Shown here: in pieces, positions 10,415 through 19,732 of the stretch
Numbering within the stretch: position 1 is the first letter of the stretch
Layout: the number at the start of each line of letters is the position of its first letter
Source of the DNA: Oscillospiraceae bacterium
Lineage (GTDB): Bacteria; Bacillota; Clostridia; Oscillospirales; WRJC01
Length of the DNA: 64,000 nt
Direction: 5' to 3'
NCBI GenBank assembly: GCA_009783265.1
Contig: WRHM01000011.1
Location: 1-64,000, forward strand
Translations under genes and position numbers: made by a program
The notes under the pieces: model-generated
What the model saw: the letters and a program-made list of their open reading frames with translations, nothing else
What the model was told of the DNA's origin: nothing
Databases searched by the model: none

Positions 10415-11338
10415 TTATTCTTTATCAAACGAAATATTTGTAGTCATTCTGTCATAACCTGTTCTTGTGTTCGGAAAAATATTCTTTGCGATTTCTAAAT
10501 AATCATCAGGTATTGTCATAGCAGGCGAATAATGGGTAAGCCACAGTTCTTTTACGTTGCCTTTTTTCGCCAGTCCCGCCGCTTCCGAAAAAACCATGTG
10601 TTTATGCTCCGCCGCTTTTGTACGTTTTTCGTCGTCGCCATATAATCCTTCGCAGATAAATAAATCTGCGCCGTATATAAAATCCGGTATGGAATCTGTC
10701 GGGCGCGTATCGGTAATATAAGCGACTTTTATTCCTTTTCTTGCAGGACCTGTCACCATATCCGGCGTGTATATTTTACTATCATATTTTATCGTTTCAC
10801 CGTTTTGCAGCCGCGACCAAAATTTCAACGGGATTTTTTGTTCTGTGGCTCTATTTGCGTCAAATTTACCGGAACGGTTTATATTCAAAGCATATCCAAA
10901 ACAGTTTATCCTGTGGTCAAGATTTAACGCGGTTATGTTATACTTCCCAAGGATGTATGACGTTTGTGCGCCTGTATTGGCAGATGGCAATTCAATATAT
11001 TTAATCTCAAACGGCAATTCGGGGGCAATCACGCGCAAATGCTCCGCGACGCCGCGTATGCCTTCGGCCCCCAATATAATAAGCGGCTCAGTTCTACCTG
11101 AATTTCCGACGGTCAAAAGTAAACCCGGCAGTCCTGCTATATGGTCTGCATGAAAATGAGTTATACATATATAATCAAGATTTTTAAATCCCCAGCCAAG
11201 TTGACATAACGTAATCTGAGTGCCCTCGCCGCAGTCGATAAGCAATATACTGCCGTTTAGCCTTGCCGCCATCGACGACAAAAATCTGTTATGGAGCGGA
11301 ATCATGCCGCCCGTTCCGATTAATGCTATATCTATCAA
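10415..11338 (-). CDS. rnz: Ribonuclease Z (tRNA 3' endonuclease)
   Basis: A 307-residue metallo-beta-lactamase-fold enzyme that cuts the 3' trailer of tRNA precursors lacking an encoded CCA. Zinc ligands follow the family order: H61, H63, D65 and H66 (THFHADHIAGLPGL), H142, D210 (YITDTRP) and H269 (LTHYSPA). The length equals bacterial RNase Z. It lies six bases after the stop of the CCA-adding enzyme. The two act in succession on tRNAs such as tRNA-Pro at 6757, which lacks CCA. Confidence 0.93.
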   Translation of the reverse strand: MIDIALIGTGGMIPLHNRFLSSMAARLNGSILLIDCGEGTQITLCQLGWGFKNLDYICITHFHADHIAGLPGLLLTVGNSGRTEPLIILGAEGIRGVAEHLRVIAPELPFEIKYIELPSANTGAQTSYILGKYNITALNLDHRINCFGYALNINRSGKFDANRATEQKIPLKFWSRLQNGETIKYDSKIYTPDMVTGPARKGIKVAYITDTRPTDSIPDFIYGADLFICEGLYGDDEKRTKAAEHKHMVFSEAAGLAKKGNVKELWLTHYSPAMTIPDDYLEIAKNIFPNTRTGYDRMTTNISFDKE

Positions 11339-11343
11339 TTAAC

Positions 11344-12684
11344 TTAATCTCCTTTTATTCTTTTGGCAATTTCTAATAATTTTGTTTTATCATTTTCTGT
11401 TTTTTCGTCAATAACCATATTTATTAAACGATTTAAAATTACGCCGATTCTGCTTCCCTCTGCAATTCCAATATCAATCAAATCCCTGCCGTTTACAGCT
11501 AAATCTTTAAGCGAAAAACATTGCTTCTGTTCAATTATTTCGTTCAATAAAAATTCAATATTATTCAATATTGCAAGTTTTTTCTGAGCAAGATTTATTG
11601 ACTGCGCTTTATTATCGGCTTTCTTGACTTCAAGCAACCGGCGAAATTTTTCCTCGCCGATTTTATTAAGCCATTTTTTAATATGCTTTTTTTGCGGCTG
11701 AATTTCTGCGTCGTGATATAAAATTAATTGCGTAACTGTTTCAACAGTATTATTATCATACTTTAATCTTCTGAGAATTTTTCTTGCCATATCGCGGCTG
11801 ATTTGCGGGTGTCCGTAGAAATGTCCGGTTTTATCTTCGCTTTGTGTATAGCAATCCGGTTTTCCTATATCATGAAATAGCATAGTTAAGCGTAGTATAA
11901 CATCTGCCGGAGAATTAACTAAAGCCGTTAATGTATGCTGCCAAACGTCTAAATAATGCCACGGATTATTTTGCTGAAATCCTATCATCGGCAAAATTTC
12001 CGGAATTATTTCGGTAATTATTAAAATATGCCGCGTTAATGTTTCTTTGATATTTTTTCCGGTAATCATTTTATTTAATTCAACGGCGATACGTTCAACA
12101 GATATATTTTTTAATAATTTTTTATTTTCGAGCATAGCTTTTGACGTATTTTTGTCAATTTCAAATCCAAGAACAGAAGCAAATCTCATTGCCCGCATGA
12201 TTCTTAAAGCGTCTTCCTGAAATCTTTTGTCAGCGTCGCCTACGCATTTTATGATACCGGATTTTAAATTTTTTTCGCCGTCAAAAAAATCTGTAAGTCC
12301 TTTTTGGGGATTATACGCCATAGCATTAATAGTAAAATCCCTGCGCGATAGATCTGTTTTTAAATCATTTACAAACCCAACTTTATCAGGTCGCCTGTTA
12401 TCGCTGTAAATCCCGTCAATTCTATAAGTAGTTATTTCAAACGGCTTATGATTTAATATAAGAGTTATTGTGCCGTGCCGCAATCCTGTTTCAATAATAT
12501 GATGTTGCTGTTCAAAACATTTTATTGTCTGTTCAGGCAAAGCGGGAGTGCATATATCCCAGTCTTTCGGCTCAACGCCTAAAATGCTGTCTCTTACGCA
12601 GCCGCCGACCGCGTATGATTCATATCCGTTTGCTTCGAGAGTATCTATAATATATTTAACTTCATCAGGTATTTTAATATTCAC
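11344..12684 (-). CDS. cca: CCA-adding enzyme (tRNA nucleotidyltransferase) with HD domain
   Basis: 446 residues. The class II nucleotidyltransferase head has GGCVRD (27-32) and metal-binding D42/D44 (KDWDICTPA). The second motif is RRDFTINAMAYNP, and the RNA-binding neck follows. A central HD phosphohydrolase-type domain (LFHDIGKPDCYTQ) is common in clostridial versions. The enzyme adds or repairs the 3' CCA of tRNA. It overlaps the preceding phosphotransferase gene by 11 bases and is followed six bases later by rnz, so the genes are translationally close. Confidence 0.94.
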   Translation of the reverse strand: MNIKIPDEVKYIIDTLEANGYESYAVGGCVRDSILGVEPKDWDICTPALPEQTIKCFEQQHHIIETGLRHGTITLILNHKPFEITTYRIDGIYSDNRRPDKVGFVNDLKTDLSRRDFTINAMAYNPQKGLTDFFDGEKNLKSGIIKCVGDADKRFQEDALRIMRAMRFASVLGFEIDKNTSKAMLENKKLLKNISVERIAVELNKMITGKNIKETLTRHILIITEIIPEILPMIGFQQNNPWHYLDVWQHTLTALVNSPADVILRLTMLFHDIGKPDCYTQSEDKTGHFYGHPQISRDMARKILRRLKYDNNTVETVTQLILYHDAEIQPQKKHIKKWLNKIGEEKFRRLLEVKKADNKAQSINLAQKKLAILNNIEFLLNEIIEQKQCFSLKDLAVNGRDLIDIGIAEGSRIGVILNRLINMVIDEKTENDKTKLLEIAKRIKGD

Positions 12685-13669
12685 AAGTTACCGCCTTTTT
12701 TATAATTTCCAAAACGGATTTTAATTCAAAACCGTCAAATAATATATCGTTTTCTATGTTATATATCCATTCATCGCGTTTACAACCTAATCCGTGCTTT
12801 TCAGGGTTCATACATAAATGACGGTATTTCATAAACATTGGTATTTTTGATATCCAAAAATCGCTTAATTGATTTGCCGATAAATACCCTCTGATAAAAT
12901 TTTCGATAATTGAATTTGTATAATCATTGCCTTTTTCATCTTTTCTGTCCCACCATAAAGCATGGCAGAGAGAAATAGCTATATCAAGTGCAAACCAGCC
13001 GTATATGCTGTCGCCGAAATCAATTATATTAATTTTATCCCCGTCTGTAAAAAAATTGCCTTGGTGCATATCCCCGTGAATAATTCCGAATGAATCTTTA
13101 TATCTTGGCAAAACCGTTATTTCTGAGAACAATTCCTGAGCGATTTTATAAACAGTGGGATATATTTTTAAATTATCAAAAAACGAACCCCAATAATAGC
13201 CGTCAAATATATCTTTTTGCACGTCATATTTATTTGGCGGAATATAATTTTTTGCCGCATAGTGCATATCTCCCATTGCTTTGCCCCAATTAAACGTCAT
13301 TTTATTACTACTTCCGTTATATCCCCATGTTTGTCCGTTTAAAAATGCAAACGCAGTAATAATATATTCTTCGCCGCCGTCCTGTTTTGAGATAACAAGC
13401 TCGCCGTCAATAGTTTTCAACGGTTCAGCAACACTTATATTATTTTCAGACAAATAATAATTAAAATCCATTGCGGCTTTTGTTTCGCTCAGTTGATTTT
13501 TATGTTCGACAGAAGGGGGATCGAATTTAATTATATATTTTTTATTGTTTTTATCGAAAATATAAATTTTATTCATGATTTTGCCGGAATCTCTTGGGAT
13601 ATGCTCAAGCGAATTTATGTCAAAATCATAATTCACTGCCGCAAATCCGAGTAAATTTTGTGATACCAT
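12674..13669 (-). CDS. APH-type phosphotransferase family protein
   Basis: A 331-residue kinase-fold protein of the phosphotransferase enzyme family, related to aminoglycoside and choline/homoserine kinases. The catalytic loop is HGDMHQGNF (D200, N205) and the metal-binding Asp is D217 in IIDFGD. Its N-lobe has KYIIKFDPP, with a lysine that may contact ATP. Such proteins in Clostridia are often of unknown small-molecule specificity, and resistance should not be assumed. GAGGT precedes the ATG by seven bases. It is first in the minus-strand run that includes cca, rnz and the aldo/keto reductase. Confidence 0.8.
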   Translation of the reverse strand: MVSQNLLGFAAVNYDFDINSLEHIPRDSGKIMNKIYIFDKNNKKYIIKFDPPSVEHKNQLSETKAAMDFNYYLSENNISVAEPLKTIDGELVISKQDGGEEYIITAFAFLNGQTWGYNGSSNKMTFNWGKAMGDMHYAAKNYIPPNKYDVQKDIFDGYYWGSFFDNLKIYPTVYKIAQELFSEITVLPRYKDSFGIIHGDMHQGNFFTDGDKINIIDFGDSIYGWFALDIAISLCHALWWDRKDEKGNDYTNSIIENFIRGYLSANQLSDFWISKIPMFMKYRHLCMNPEKHGLGCKRDEWIYNIENDILFDGFELKSVLEIIKKAVTCEY

Positions 13670-13689
13670 TACTATACCTCATTTTAGCT

Positions 13690-13790
13690 GATATTCCGCA
13701 GGGCGTGACGCCTTCGGCACGCAGTGAATGCGATTTTATGCCGGTATTATATCGGCAGCGCGCCGGAACCGACGCACTCTACGATTAAAT
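13690..13790. repeat. GC-rich intergenic island, possible dispersed element
   Basis: The spacer between the phosphotransferase and AraC genes contains a stretch much richer in GC than its surroundings, with small hairpins (GCGTG with CACGC around CGCCTTCGG; GCCG with CGGC). It resembles the other GC-rich intergenic elements here in character but not clearly in sequence. Its function is unknown, and no convincing gene was seen in it. Confidence 0.4.
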
Positions 13791-13836
13791 TTCCGTATAC
13801 TCATCATAAATAATTATTATTTCCGTCGAATTTTCG

Positions 13837-14703
13837 TCATTTAACAAGATTTTTACGGTATTCGCCGGGAGTCATGTTAAAATATCTTTTGAATTGTTTA
13901 ATAAAATATGCGTCGTCAAAAAAACCGCATACTGTCGAAATATAATGAATCGTTAAATCCTGTTCTTCTAAAAAACGGCAGGATTTATTTAACCGCGTTT
14001 TCATCAAATAAACATTGGGCGATATACCGTAAATACCCGTAAAAACACGATTATACTGTCGCTCAGACAAACACGCGATAGCAGACAGTTCTTTTACGGT
14101 TATTTTTTTTGAATAATTTTTTTCAATATATGAGACAGTTTCGGATATTTTATATAATTTATTGGACACAGGCTCAAGAACCGGATTATAACAATGCGAA
14201 ATATAAGTCATAAGCGCGGCAAGATGAGTTTTTATTATAGTTTTATACCCTGTATATCTTAAATTAAAAGCGTCGTACATAATATCAAGCATATTTATAG
14301 AATATTCAAGCTGGTCTTCGTTTAACGTAAATCCGTTTGAATAATTTTTTTCCTGAAAATAAACCGGCTCGATAAAAAAAATAGAATGAAATCCCGGAAA
14401 ACGTTTTATTTCGTCATTTAACAATATTAATTTTTCCAAATCAAACCGTAAAGTATAGCGCGTATAATCCTGCATATTTATACGCCTGTGGCTTGCGGGG
14501 CTTAAAATAATAATAACCTCGCCTCTGCCGATTTTTTTAATATTTTCCCCGATTATATGAGTGGCTTTACCATCGATGACAAAAGTCATTTCTATCGAAT
14601 CATGCTGATGCTCGGGACATTCGCCGTTAAGCGTTCCTTTAACTATATTAAACGGGAATGAAAAATCAGGATTTTCAACGCCGCTAAATATATCATAAAT
14701 CAT
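13837..14703 (-). CDS. AraC-family transcriptional regulator
   Basis: 288 residues. An N-terminal cupin-like ligand-binding domain (about 1-150, with EHQHDSIEMTFVIDG and GRGEVIIILSPASHRR) is followed by a two-helix-turn-helix AraC domain (about 190-285). That domain includes ITVKELSAIACLSERQYNRV and the C-terminal signature CGFFDDAYFIKQFKRYF-N-M-TPGEYRK. It is divergent from the eight-gene operon that starts at 14867 and most likely controls it in response to a sugar-like ligand. Candidate binding sites lie in the shared spacer. The Shine-Dalgarno is weak (AGGT, 12 bases before ATG). Confidence 0.92.
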   Translation of the reverse strand: MIYDIFSGVENPDFSFPFNIVKGTLNGECPEHQHDSIEMTFVIDGKATHIIGENIKKIGRGEVIIILSPASHRRINMQDYTRYTLRFDLEKLILLNDEIKRFPGFHSIFFIEPVYFQEKNYSNGFTLNEDQLEYSINMLDIMYDAFNLRYTGYKTIIKTHLAALMTYISHCYNPVLEPVSNKLYKISETVSYIEKNYSKKITVKELSAIACLSERQYNRVFTGIYGISPNVYLMKTRLNKSCRFLEEQDLTIHYISTVCGFFDDAYFIKQFKRYFNMTPGEYRKNLVK

Positions 14704-14735
14704 AATTTATTTTTTACCTGAATTTATTTTTATTT

Positions 14736-14810
14736 ATGTCCGTATTGTTTTACTTAATGTCTGTATTATACAACAAAACTTTTGAATTGTCAATTGTTTG
14801 TCTGTTTAAA
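14736..14810 (+). promoter_or_regulatory. Putative AraC-protein operator: spaced direct repeats
   Basis: ATGTCCGTATTGT begins at 14736 and ATGTCTGTATTAT at 14757, exactly 21 bases apart (two helical turns), as expected for AraC-type activators. A weaker third copy (TTGTCTGTTTA) begins at 14798, between the -35 and -10 boxes. An inverted repeat AATTG-T-CAATT (14785-14795) overlaps the -35. Binding by the adjacent regulator is inferred. Confidence 0.55.
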
Positions 14811-14822
14811 ATATTGTATAAT
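14794..14822 (+). promoter_or_regulatory. Promoter of the eight-gene uptake/catabolic operon
   Basis: TTGTTT (14794-14799) and TATAAT (14817-14822) have a 17-base spacer. The weak -35 fits a promoter that needs an activator. The first gene starts 45 bases downstream behind GGGAGG. Confidence 0.7.
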
Positions 14823-14866
14823 ATTTATAATATATTAAAATATATAAAATTCGGGAGGATTAAGTT

Positions 14867-16264
14867 ATGAAAGATAAATATTCGTCAATGAAAAATATAA
14901 AAGCGCATATTGATTTTGCTGAAAATACAGGGCATATAAATCTTAAAAATCATTCTTTGGGAATCGGTGGAGTGCACCCGCATCCTATGCCTGAAAAAGT
15001 AATTGCAGGCACGGCAAAGCTAAACCCTAAAATTATCCGCATATTTATACAGGAGTTTTTTTTCATAGAGAAAAATAACGGCGAACTTGATTTTAGCGTA
15101 CTTGATAAATACATGCGTTCGGTAACCGCAACCGGAGCGGATATAATGGCGTCGATATGCATAAAACCAAAGTCTTTATATCCGGTGGTAGACGAAACAG
15201 TCTGGAAGCCTAACGATATAAATAAGTGGCAGTACATAATCGGGGAAATGGCAAAAAGATATTCCGTAGAAAATAAATACGTAACGCACTGGGGAGTCGC
15301 AAACGAAATAAACATCGGCGAATACGGCGGCTGCCCGTATTTGATTAAAAACGCGCAAGATTATTTTGAGTATTATAAAATGACCGTCGAACCTATTTTA
15401 AAAATATATCCCGAAGCTAAAGTCGGCGGGCCTTCATGGGCAGGAATCCCCGACGATAACGGCTGTAAATTTTTAGACGAATTTATAAATTCCTGTATAA
15501 AAGAAAAAATGCAGCTTGATTTTATCAGTTATAACGTATATTCTGACAGCCCGGAATATCATGCAGACGGTGCTTTGCGCGTAAAAAATATAATTGACAA
15601 ATATAATAATAAAATTGAGCTTTATGTAACGGAATTAAATGTGGATTTAGGCGGTATATCAGTCGAAGAAAGAGCATATACTCCGCAAAGGTCGGCAGGG
15701 ATCGGCGCGATAATTCAGGAATTTCACAAACGCGCGAAATTTATAAATACTTTTCAGTATCATATTTACGACCAGTTTTGTAATCCAAATCAATTCAGTC
15801 CGTTTTACGCCCGCGCAAGATACATGGCAAATCACTGGAGCGACGAATCGCACAGGCTGGGACTTTTTGACGAAAACGGTAATCCGCGCCCGCAATATTT
15901 TTTATATTCTATGTTATATTTTATGGCAGAAAACGAAGTCGCGGCAAATATCGAAAATGCCGAAGAATGCAAAAATATCAGGATAAACGCTTCATATAAT
16001 GACAGATATAATACTATATTTATAACTAATTATAATTCTGAATCAACCGAAGATTTAACTATGACCATGCAATTTAAAAACGCGCGCGAAGGCACGGCAA
16101 AAATGATTATTTATCGCATAGATGAAAATAAAAATTGGGACGGTGATAAATTTGAATTGATTCCCGCAGAAAACAGGACTGTTTATGTACACGGCGATTT
16201 TCATCCTTCGTTATATATTCCTAAAGACAGCGTTGTTATGATAGTTTTTGATTACGATGTTTAA
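14867..16264 (+). CDS. GH39-like glycoside hydrolase (clan GH-A)
   Basis: A 465-residue protein with no signal peptide, so cytoplasmic. A (beta/alpha)8 barrel is followed by a small beta-domain (about 375-465). The retaining pair appears as E147 in HWGVANEIN (acid/base, the N-E motif of clan A) and E256 in LYVTELNVD (nucleophile). The layout resembles beta-xylosidase family GH39; GH5 or GH51 relatives are possible. It is first in an operon with binding proteins and oxidoreductases, suggesting that it cleaves an imported oligosaccharide or glycoside. The substrate is unknown. Confidence 0.75.
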   Translation: MKDKYSSMKNIKAHIDFAENTGHINLKNHSLGIGGVHPHPMPEKVIAGTAKLNPKIIRIFIQEFFFIEKNNGELDFSVLDKYMRSVTATGADIMASICIKPKSLYPVVDETVWKPNDINKWQYIIGEMAKRYSVENKYVTHWGVANEINIGEYGGCPYLIKNAQDYFEYYKMTVEPILKIYPEAKVGGPSWAGIPDDNGCKFLDEFINSCIKEKMQLDFISYNVYSDSPEYHADGALRVKNIIDKYNNKIELYVTELNVDLGGISVEERAYTPQRSAGIGAIIQEFHKRAKFINTFQYHIYDQFCNPNQFSPFYARARYMANHWSDESHRLGLFDENGNPRPQYFLYSMLYFMAENEVAANIENAEECKNIRINASYNDRYNTIFITNYNSESTEDLTMTMQFKNAREGTAKMIIYRIDENKNWDGDKFELIPAENRTVYVHGDFHPSLYIPKDSVVMIVFDYDV

Positions 16265-16293
16265 TTTTTGATTTTCAAGGAGAATATGTTCAA

Positions 16294-17400
16294 ATGCAAA
16301 AATTTCGGGAAGCGATCAACAGAAGTATAGCTTTTCATAACGGTGAAATGCGCGATAATATATTATTGACAGTATCGTTGCCGTCAAAATCAAAATCAAG
16401 TGATTATTACGGAAGAAAAGATAAAAACGATAATCTCTGGATTGAACGGGACTGTTATATAGTCGAAAATCAAAACCGGATAAATCTGATGAATGAATAT
16501 CACAGGCAAATTGATATGCGTCATGTGATAAATGACGATTATGTGCCGGTTTTCTATCCTACGCTTCATCTCGGAGAATCTTACTGCGCGGCAATGCTTG
16601 GAGCCGACGTAACTTTCTACGGGACGCAAAATTATACTTGTTCAGGCGCAAAACCGTTTATCAGAACTAAATCTGATCTGGATAAATTAATTATAGATCC
16701 GGATAACTACTGGATTAAATTTATACAGTCTGCGTTAAAGCATTTTTGCGAACTTGCGGACGGTAAAATGCTGCTTGTTCCCATAATCGCAATGGACGCG
16801 TTAAATCTTGCGGTAGAATTGATGGGCTCGACGGAGGCATATACGGCAGTATGTGAAGATCCGGAGCTTTTGCATGAAATCATGGAATTCGGCGTGGAAT
16901 ATATGGCGTATATTTATAAAATACAGGACGATATTATCAGGCCGTATAATAATAAAACTATCGGAGATGACAGCTCGGCGTTCGGGGGATTACTTATGAG
17001 CGTAGACGCATATACTGTGTGCAGTCCGGAAATATATAAAACAATGGGGTTTTCATATCAGCAGAAACTTTTAGACAAAACAGGATATGGTTATATGCAC
17101 ATGCACGGCTTCGGAATCGAACAGTTATTGCCTTTAACGGCGCAGCTTAACGGAATAAAAGATTACAGGCTTGGCAGGGATTTGAAAGCACAGGAAAACC
17201 TGCCTGCAGAATCAATCTCGTGGATGCGTAAGATTTTAGGCGGCGATAAACAAATATCGACTTATGTTTCACAGGATGAATTTATTAACGGAATAAAAAA
17301 CCGCATACTGCCGTTTAACACGCATTATTCCTGCTGGACAGATAATATTGAAACCGCGGAAAAAATGATTGAAATGGCAAAAAATTATCACAGATCATAA
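16294..17400 (+). CDS. Uroporphyrinogen decarboxylase-like (UroD/MtaA family) protein
   Basis: A 368-residue protein with UroD-family features: the central barrel, LIIDPDNYWIKF, the late segment SPEIYKTMGFSYQQKLLD and a C-terminal TAEKMIEMAKNY. No haem-biosynthesis neighbours exist, and UroD-type tetrapyrrole residues are not evident. A MHMHG motif sits where methyltransferase relatives carry a metal-binding His-x-Cys. Members like this occur often in clostridial carbohydrate clusters with no known reaction. It is second in the operon, 29 bases after the GH39-like gene. Function is unassigned; methyl transfer is possible but not shown. Confidence 0.7.
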   Translation: MQKFREAINRSIAFHNGEMRDNILLTVSLPSKSKSSDYYGRKDKNDNLWIERDCYIVENQNRINLMNEYHRQIDMRHVINDDYVPVFYPTLHLGESYCAAMLGADVTFYGTQNYTCSGAKPFIRTKSDLDKLIIDPDNYWIKFIQSALKHFCELADGKMLLVPIIAMDALNLAVELMGSTEAYTAVCEDPELLHEIMEFGVEYMAYIYKIQDDIIRPYNNKTIGDDSSAFGGLLMSVDAYTVCSPEIYKTMGFSYQQKLLDKTGYGYMHMHGFGIEQLLPLTAQLNGIKDYRLGRDLKAQENLPAESISWMRKILGGDKQISTYVSQDEFINGIKNRILPFNTHYSCWTDNIETAEKMIEMAKNYHRS

Positions 17401-17448
17401 ATTATAAATAATTATATTTTATAATAAAAAAGTTAAGGAGGAACAAAT

Positions 17449-18960
17449 ATGAAAAAAAATCATAAAATTAAATTTGCGGTTATGCTCTTGATTATATCGG
17501 TTATATTATTGCCGCTTATTATATCGTGCGGGGAAAATAAAAGCGATGAAATAAAAACTCCTGACGACGGCGTTGCAAATAACGATGTAAAATTAGCAGA
17601 CGAAAACGAAAATCCTGATGATATAAGCGAGCCGCAGGCAGAAGAATTATATGATTATCCTGAATATGATTTCAAAGGCGAATCAGTAAATATTTTAGCC
17701 CGTAAAGATAACTGGGCAGGGGGCAGTCAGGATTATGACGATTTGTATGTTGAGAGCGAAACAGGCGAAGTATTAAACGACGCAGTATATAAACGCAACC
17801 AGACAGTCGAGGAAAAATATAATGTGCAAATAAAAGTAGAGCCTGTCGCGGACGCTAATTCTACGATACAGAAAAGCATTAAAGCCGGCGACGACGATTA
17901 TCAGATAATACAGGAAAAACTTGTGTTTATGTCTGCAACTCTTGCCCCGCAGAATTATTTGTTTGATTTAAAATCTGTCGCCAGCTTGAATTTAGACGCG
18001 CCATGGTATAATCAGAACGCCATAAAAGATTTATCTATTAACAATAAAATAACTACGCTTGGCGGCGATATAACTATAAGCGACAAATCCGGCGTTATTA
18101 TGACTGTGTTCAGTAAAAAATTATCACTTCAGTACGGGCTTGAGAATTTGTATAATACAGTCAATGACGGCAAATGGACGCTCGATAAAATGTATGAATT
18201 GATGATGCAGACGACTGCTGATTTAAACGGGGATGGAAAGATGACTGTAAAAGAAGACCAGTGGGGGCTTGTGTGCGAGGATTACGCGGGCTGGATGTTT
18301 GCCATAGGCAGCGGGAACAGACTTGCCGAACTCGATGAAAACGGGATACCGTATATTACATGTACCAACGAAAAGAATGTCAGCGATTATGAAAAAATCA
18401 AAAAAGTCTTGTATGAAAAAGAAGCAAGGGCAACCGTCAGCGACCCGGAAGACCATGTGAATATTTTTATTGACAACAGATGTTTTCTTTCGGTTGACGC
18501 GCTTTCGTCTATTACGATGCTCAGAGGCATGGAAGATGATTTCGGCATAATTCCGTTGCCTAAACAGGACGAAAATCAAAAAGATTATATTTCTTCGATT
18601 TCTCCATGGATATCGAGATTTATCGCGATTCCGTCAACTTGCGGAAATCCTGAGATGGTCGGCGCGGTAATTGACGCTATGTCGAGAGAATCTGTCAATA
18701 CTGTAGTCCCGGCGTATTATAATAATTTATTAAATCAGAAAATCGCGCGCGACGACGAATCGATCGAGATGTTAAAACAAATATTTTCTTCGGTTATATA
18801 TGATATTGGGTCAGTGTTCAGTTGGGGAAGTATATGGGACGAACAAATGATGTTTATTTCGGCGAAAAAAGAAGATTATATAGGCAATTATGAGAGAATC
18901 GAGGGTAAAGTCCAAAAAGCTCTTGAGAAAACAATAGAAACAATGCAGCAGTTTGATTAA
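17449..18960 (+). CDS. Extracellular solute-binding lipoprotein (ABC importer, family 1-like), copy 1
   Basis: A 503-residue lipoprotein. The signal peptide ends in the lipobox LIIS-C27. A Asp/Glu/Asn-rich linker and then a two-lobed periplasmic-binding-protein fold follow. Residues 258-269 (DLNGDGKMTVKE) form an EF-hand-like calcium loop, present in all three binding proteins here. It is closely related to the protein at 23090 (long shared runs such as GLVCEDY-x-GWM and IGSVF-x-W-G), so the two are recent paralogues. It should capture a solute outside the membrane for an ABC importer, but no permease or ATPase lies in the window. Third gene of the operon. Confidence 0.86.
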   Translation: MKKNHKIKFAVMLLIISVILLPLIISCGENKSDEIKTPDDGVANNDVKLADENENPDDISEPQAEELYDYPEYDFKGESVNILARKDNWAGGSQDYDDLYVESETGEVLNDAVYKRNQTVEEKYNVQIKVEPVADANSTIQKSIKAGDDDYQIIQEKLVFMSATLAPQNYLFDLKSVASLNLDAPWYNQNAIKDLSINNKITTLGGDITISDKSGVIMTVFSKKLSLQYGLENLYNTVNDGKWTLDKMYELMMQTTADLNGDGKMTVKEDQWGLVCEDYAGWMFAIGSGNRLAELDENGIPYITCTNEKNVSDYEKIKKVLYEKEARATVSDPEDHVNIFIDNRCFLSVDALSSITMLRGMEDDFGIIPLPKQDENQKDYISSISPWISRFIAIPSTCGNPEMVGAVIDAMSRESVNTVVPAYYNNLLNQKIARDDESIEMLKQIFSSVIYDIGSVFSWGSIWDEQMMFISAKKEDYIGNYERIEGKVQKALEKTIETMQQFD

Positions 18961-18981
18961 AATACAGGAGTATATAATATT

Positions 18982-19695
18982 ATGAATATTGTATCAGTAA
19001 TGGCCCATCAGGACGATGAACTGATGTGTCTTGGAACAATGTTGAAAATGAAAAAAGCAGGGCATAATCTTGCGTTTATCTGTCTGACCGACGGAGCGGC
19101 GGGTATGGCGCATATACCGGAAATGCCTTTTTCGGAAGCGGCAAAAATACGCGCTGTTGAAATGAAAAATCTTGCGTCGGATATTGACGCGGAATATATT
19201 TGCCTTAATCGTCCCGATGAATATTTATATGATACAGCCGAATTGCGGCTTGAATTAATCGAAGCGATTAGATATGTTTCGGCAGATGTGATTTTTACCC
19301 ATAATACTGTTGATTATAATTTAGACCACATGACAACTTGTCTGCTTGTACGCCAGTGCGCAATGCAGGCGGCTTTGCCTATACAAAAAACAAAATCAAA
19401 ATTTCTTGATTCAAGTCCCGCGGTATTTATGGCTGAGCCTTCGGGAGGTTTTGAGTTCGAGCCGTCGCATTGGGTAGACATTACGGAATTCGCAAATGAA
19501 AAGATGCGCCTCGCTAAATATCATAAAAGTCAGGACGACGCGTTTATAGCCGCATTCGGGGCAGACAGAGGGATAGAAAATTGGGTGGCGGAAACTGCCA
19601 GAAAACGCGGGGATCAATGCGGGGTTAAATATGCCGAGGCATTTTTGCCGATGCGCGCGCGGGGTTTTATAAAAGCATATTCGGTTTTGCCGTAA
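18982..19695 (+). CDS. PIG-L/LmbE family deacetylase
   Basis: 237 residues. The zinc motif AHQDDE (H9, D11, D12) is a variant of the usual AHPDDE. The second motif, FTHNTVDYNLDHM (H107, D111, H116), completes the site. Family members remove acetyl groups from N-acetyl-glucosaminyl or similar substrates. It has no signal peptide and would act in the cytoplasm, perhaps on an imported N-acetylated sugar, which would fit the uptake genes around it. It lies 21 bases after binding protein copy 1. The substrate is inferred only from family and context. Confidence 0.85.
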   Translation: MNIVSVMAHQDDELMCLGTMLKMKKAGHNLAFICLTDGAAGMAHIPEMPFSEAAKIRAVEMKNLASDIDAEYICLNRPDEYLYDTAELRLELIEAIRYVSADVIFTHNTVDYNLDHMTTCLLVRQCAMQAALPIQKTKSKFLDSSPAVFMAEPSGGFEFEPSHWVDITEFANEKMRLAKYHKSQDDAFIAAFGADRGIENWVAETARKRGDQCGVKYAEAFLPMRARGFIKAYSVLP

Positions 19696-19732
19696 TACTG
19701 TATTTAATGCAATAATTAAAAGAGGAATATTT

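Noticed and set aside
12674-13669. Antibiotic-resistance call for the APH-type phosphotransferase
   Set aside because: Only the generic kinase catalytic loop is seen; nothing ties it to a drug, so it is left as a family-level call. The same caution applies to the APH(6)-like gene at 39661.
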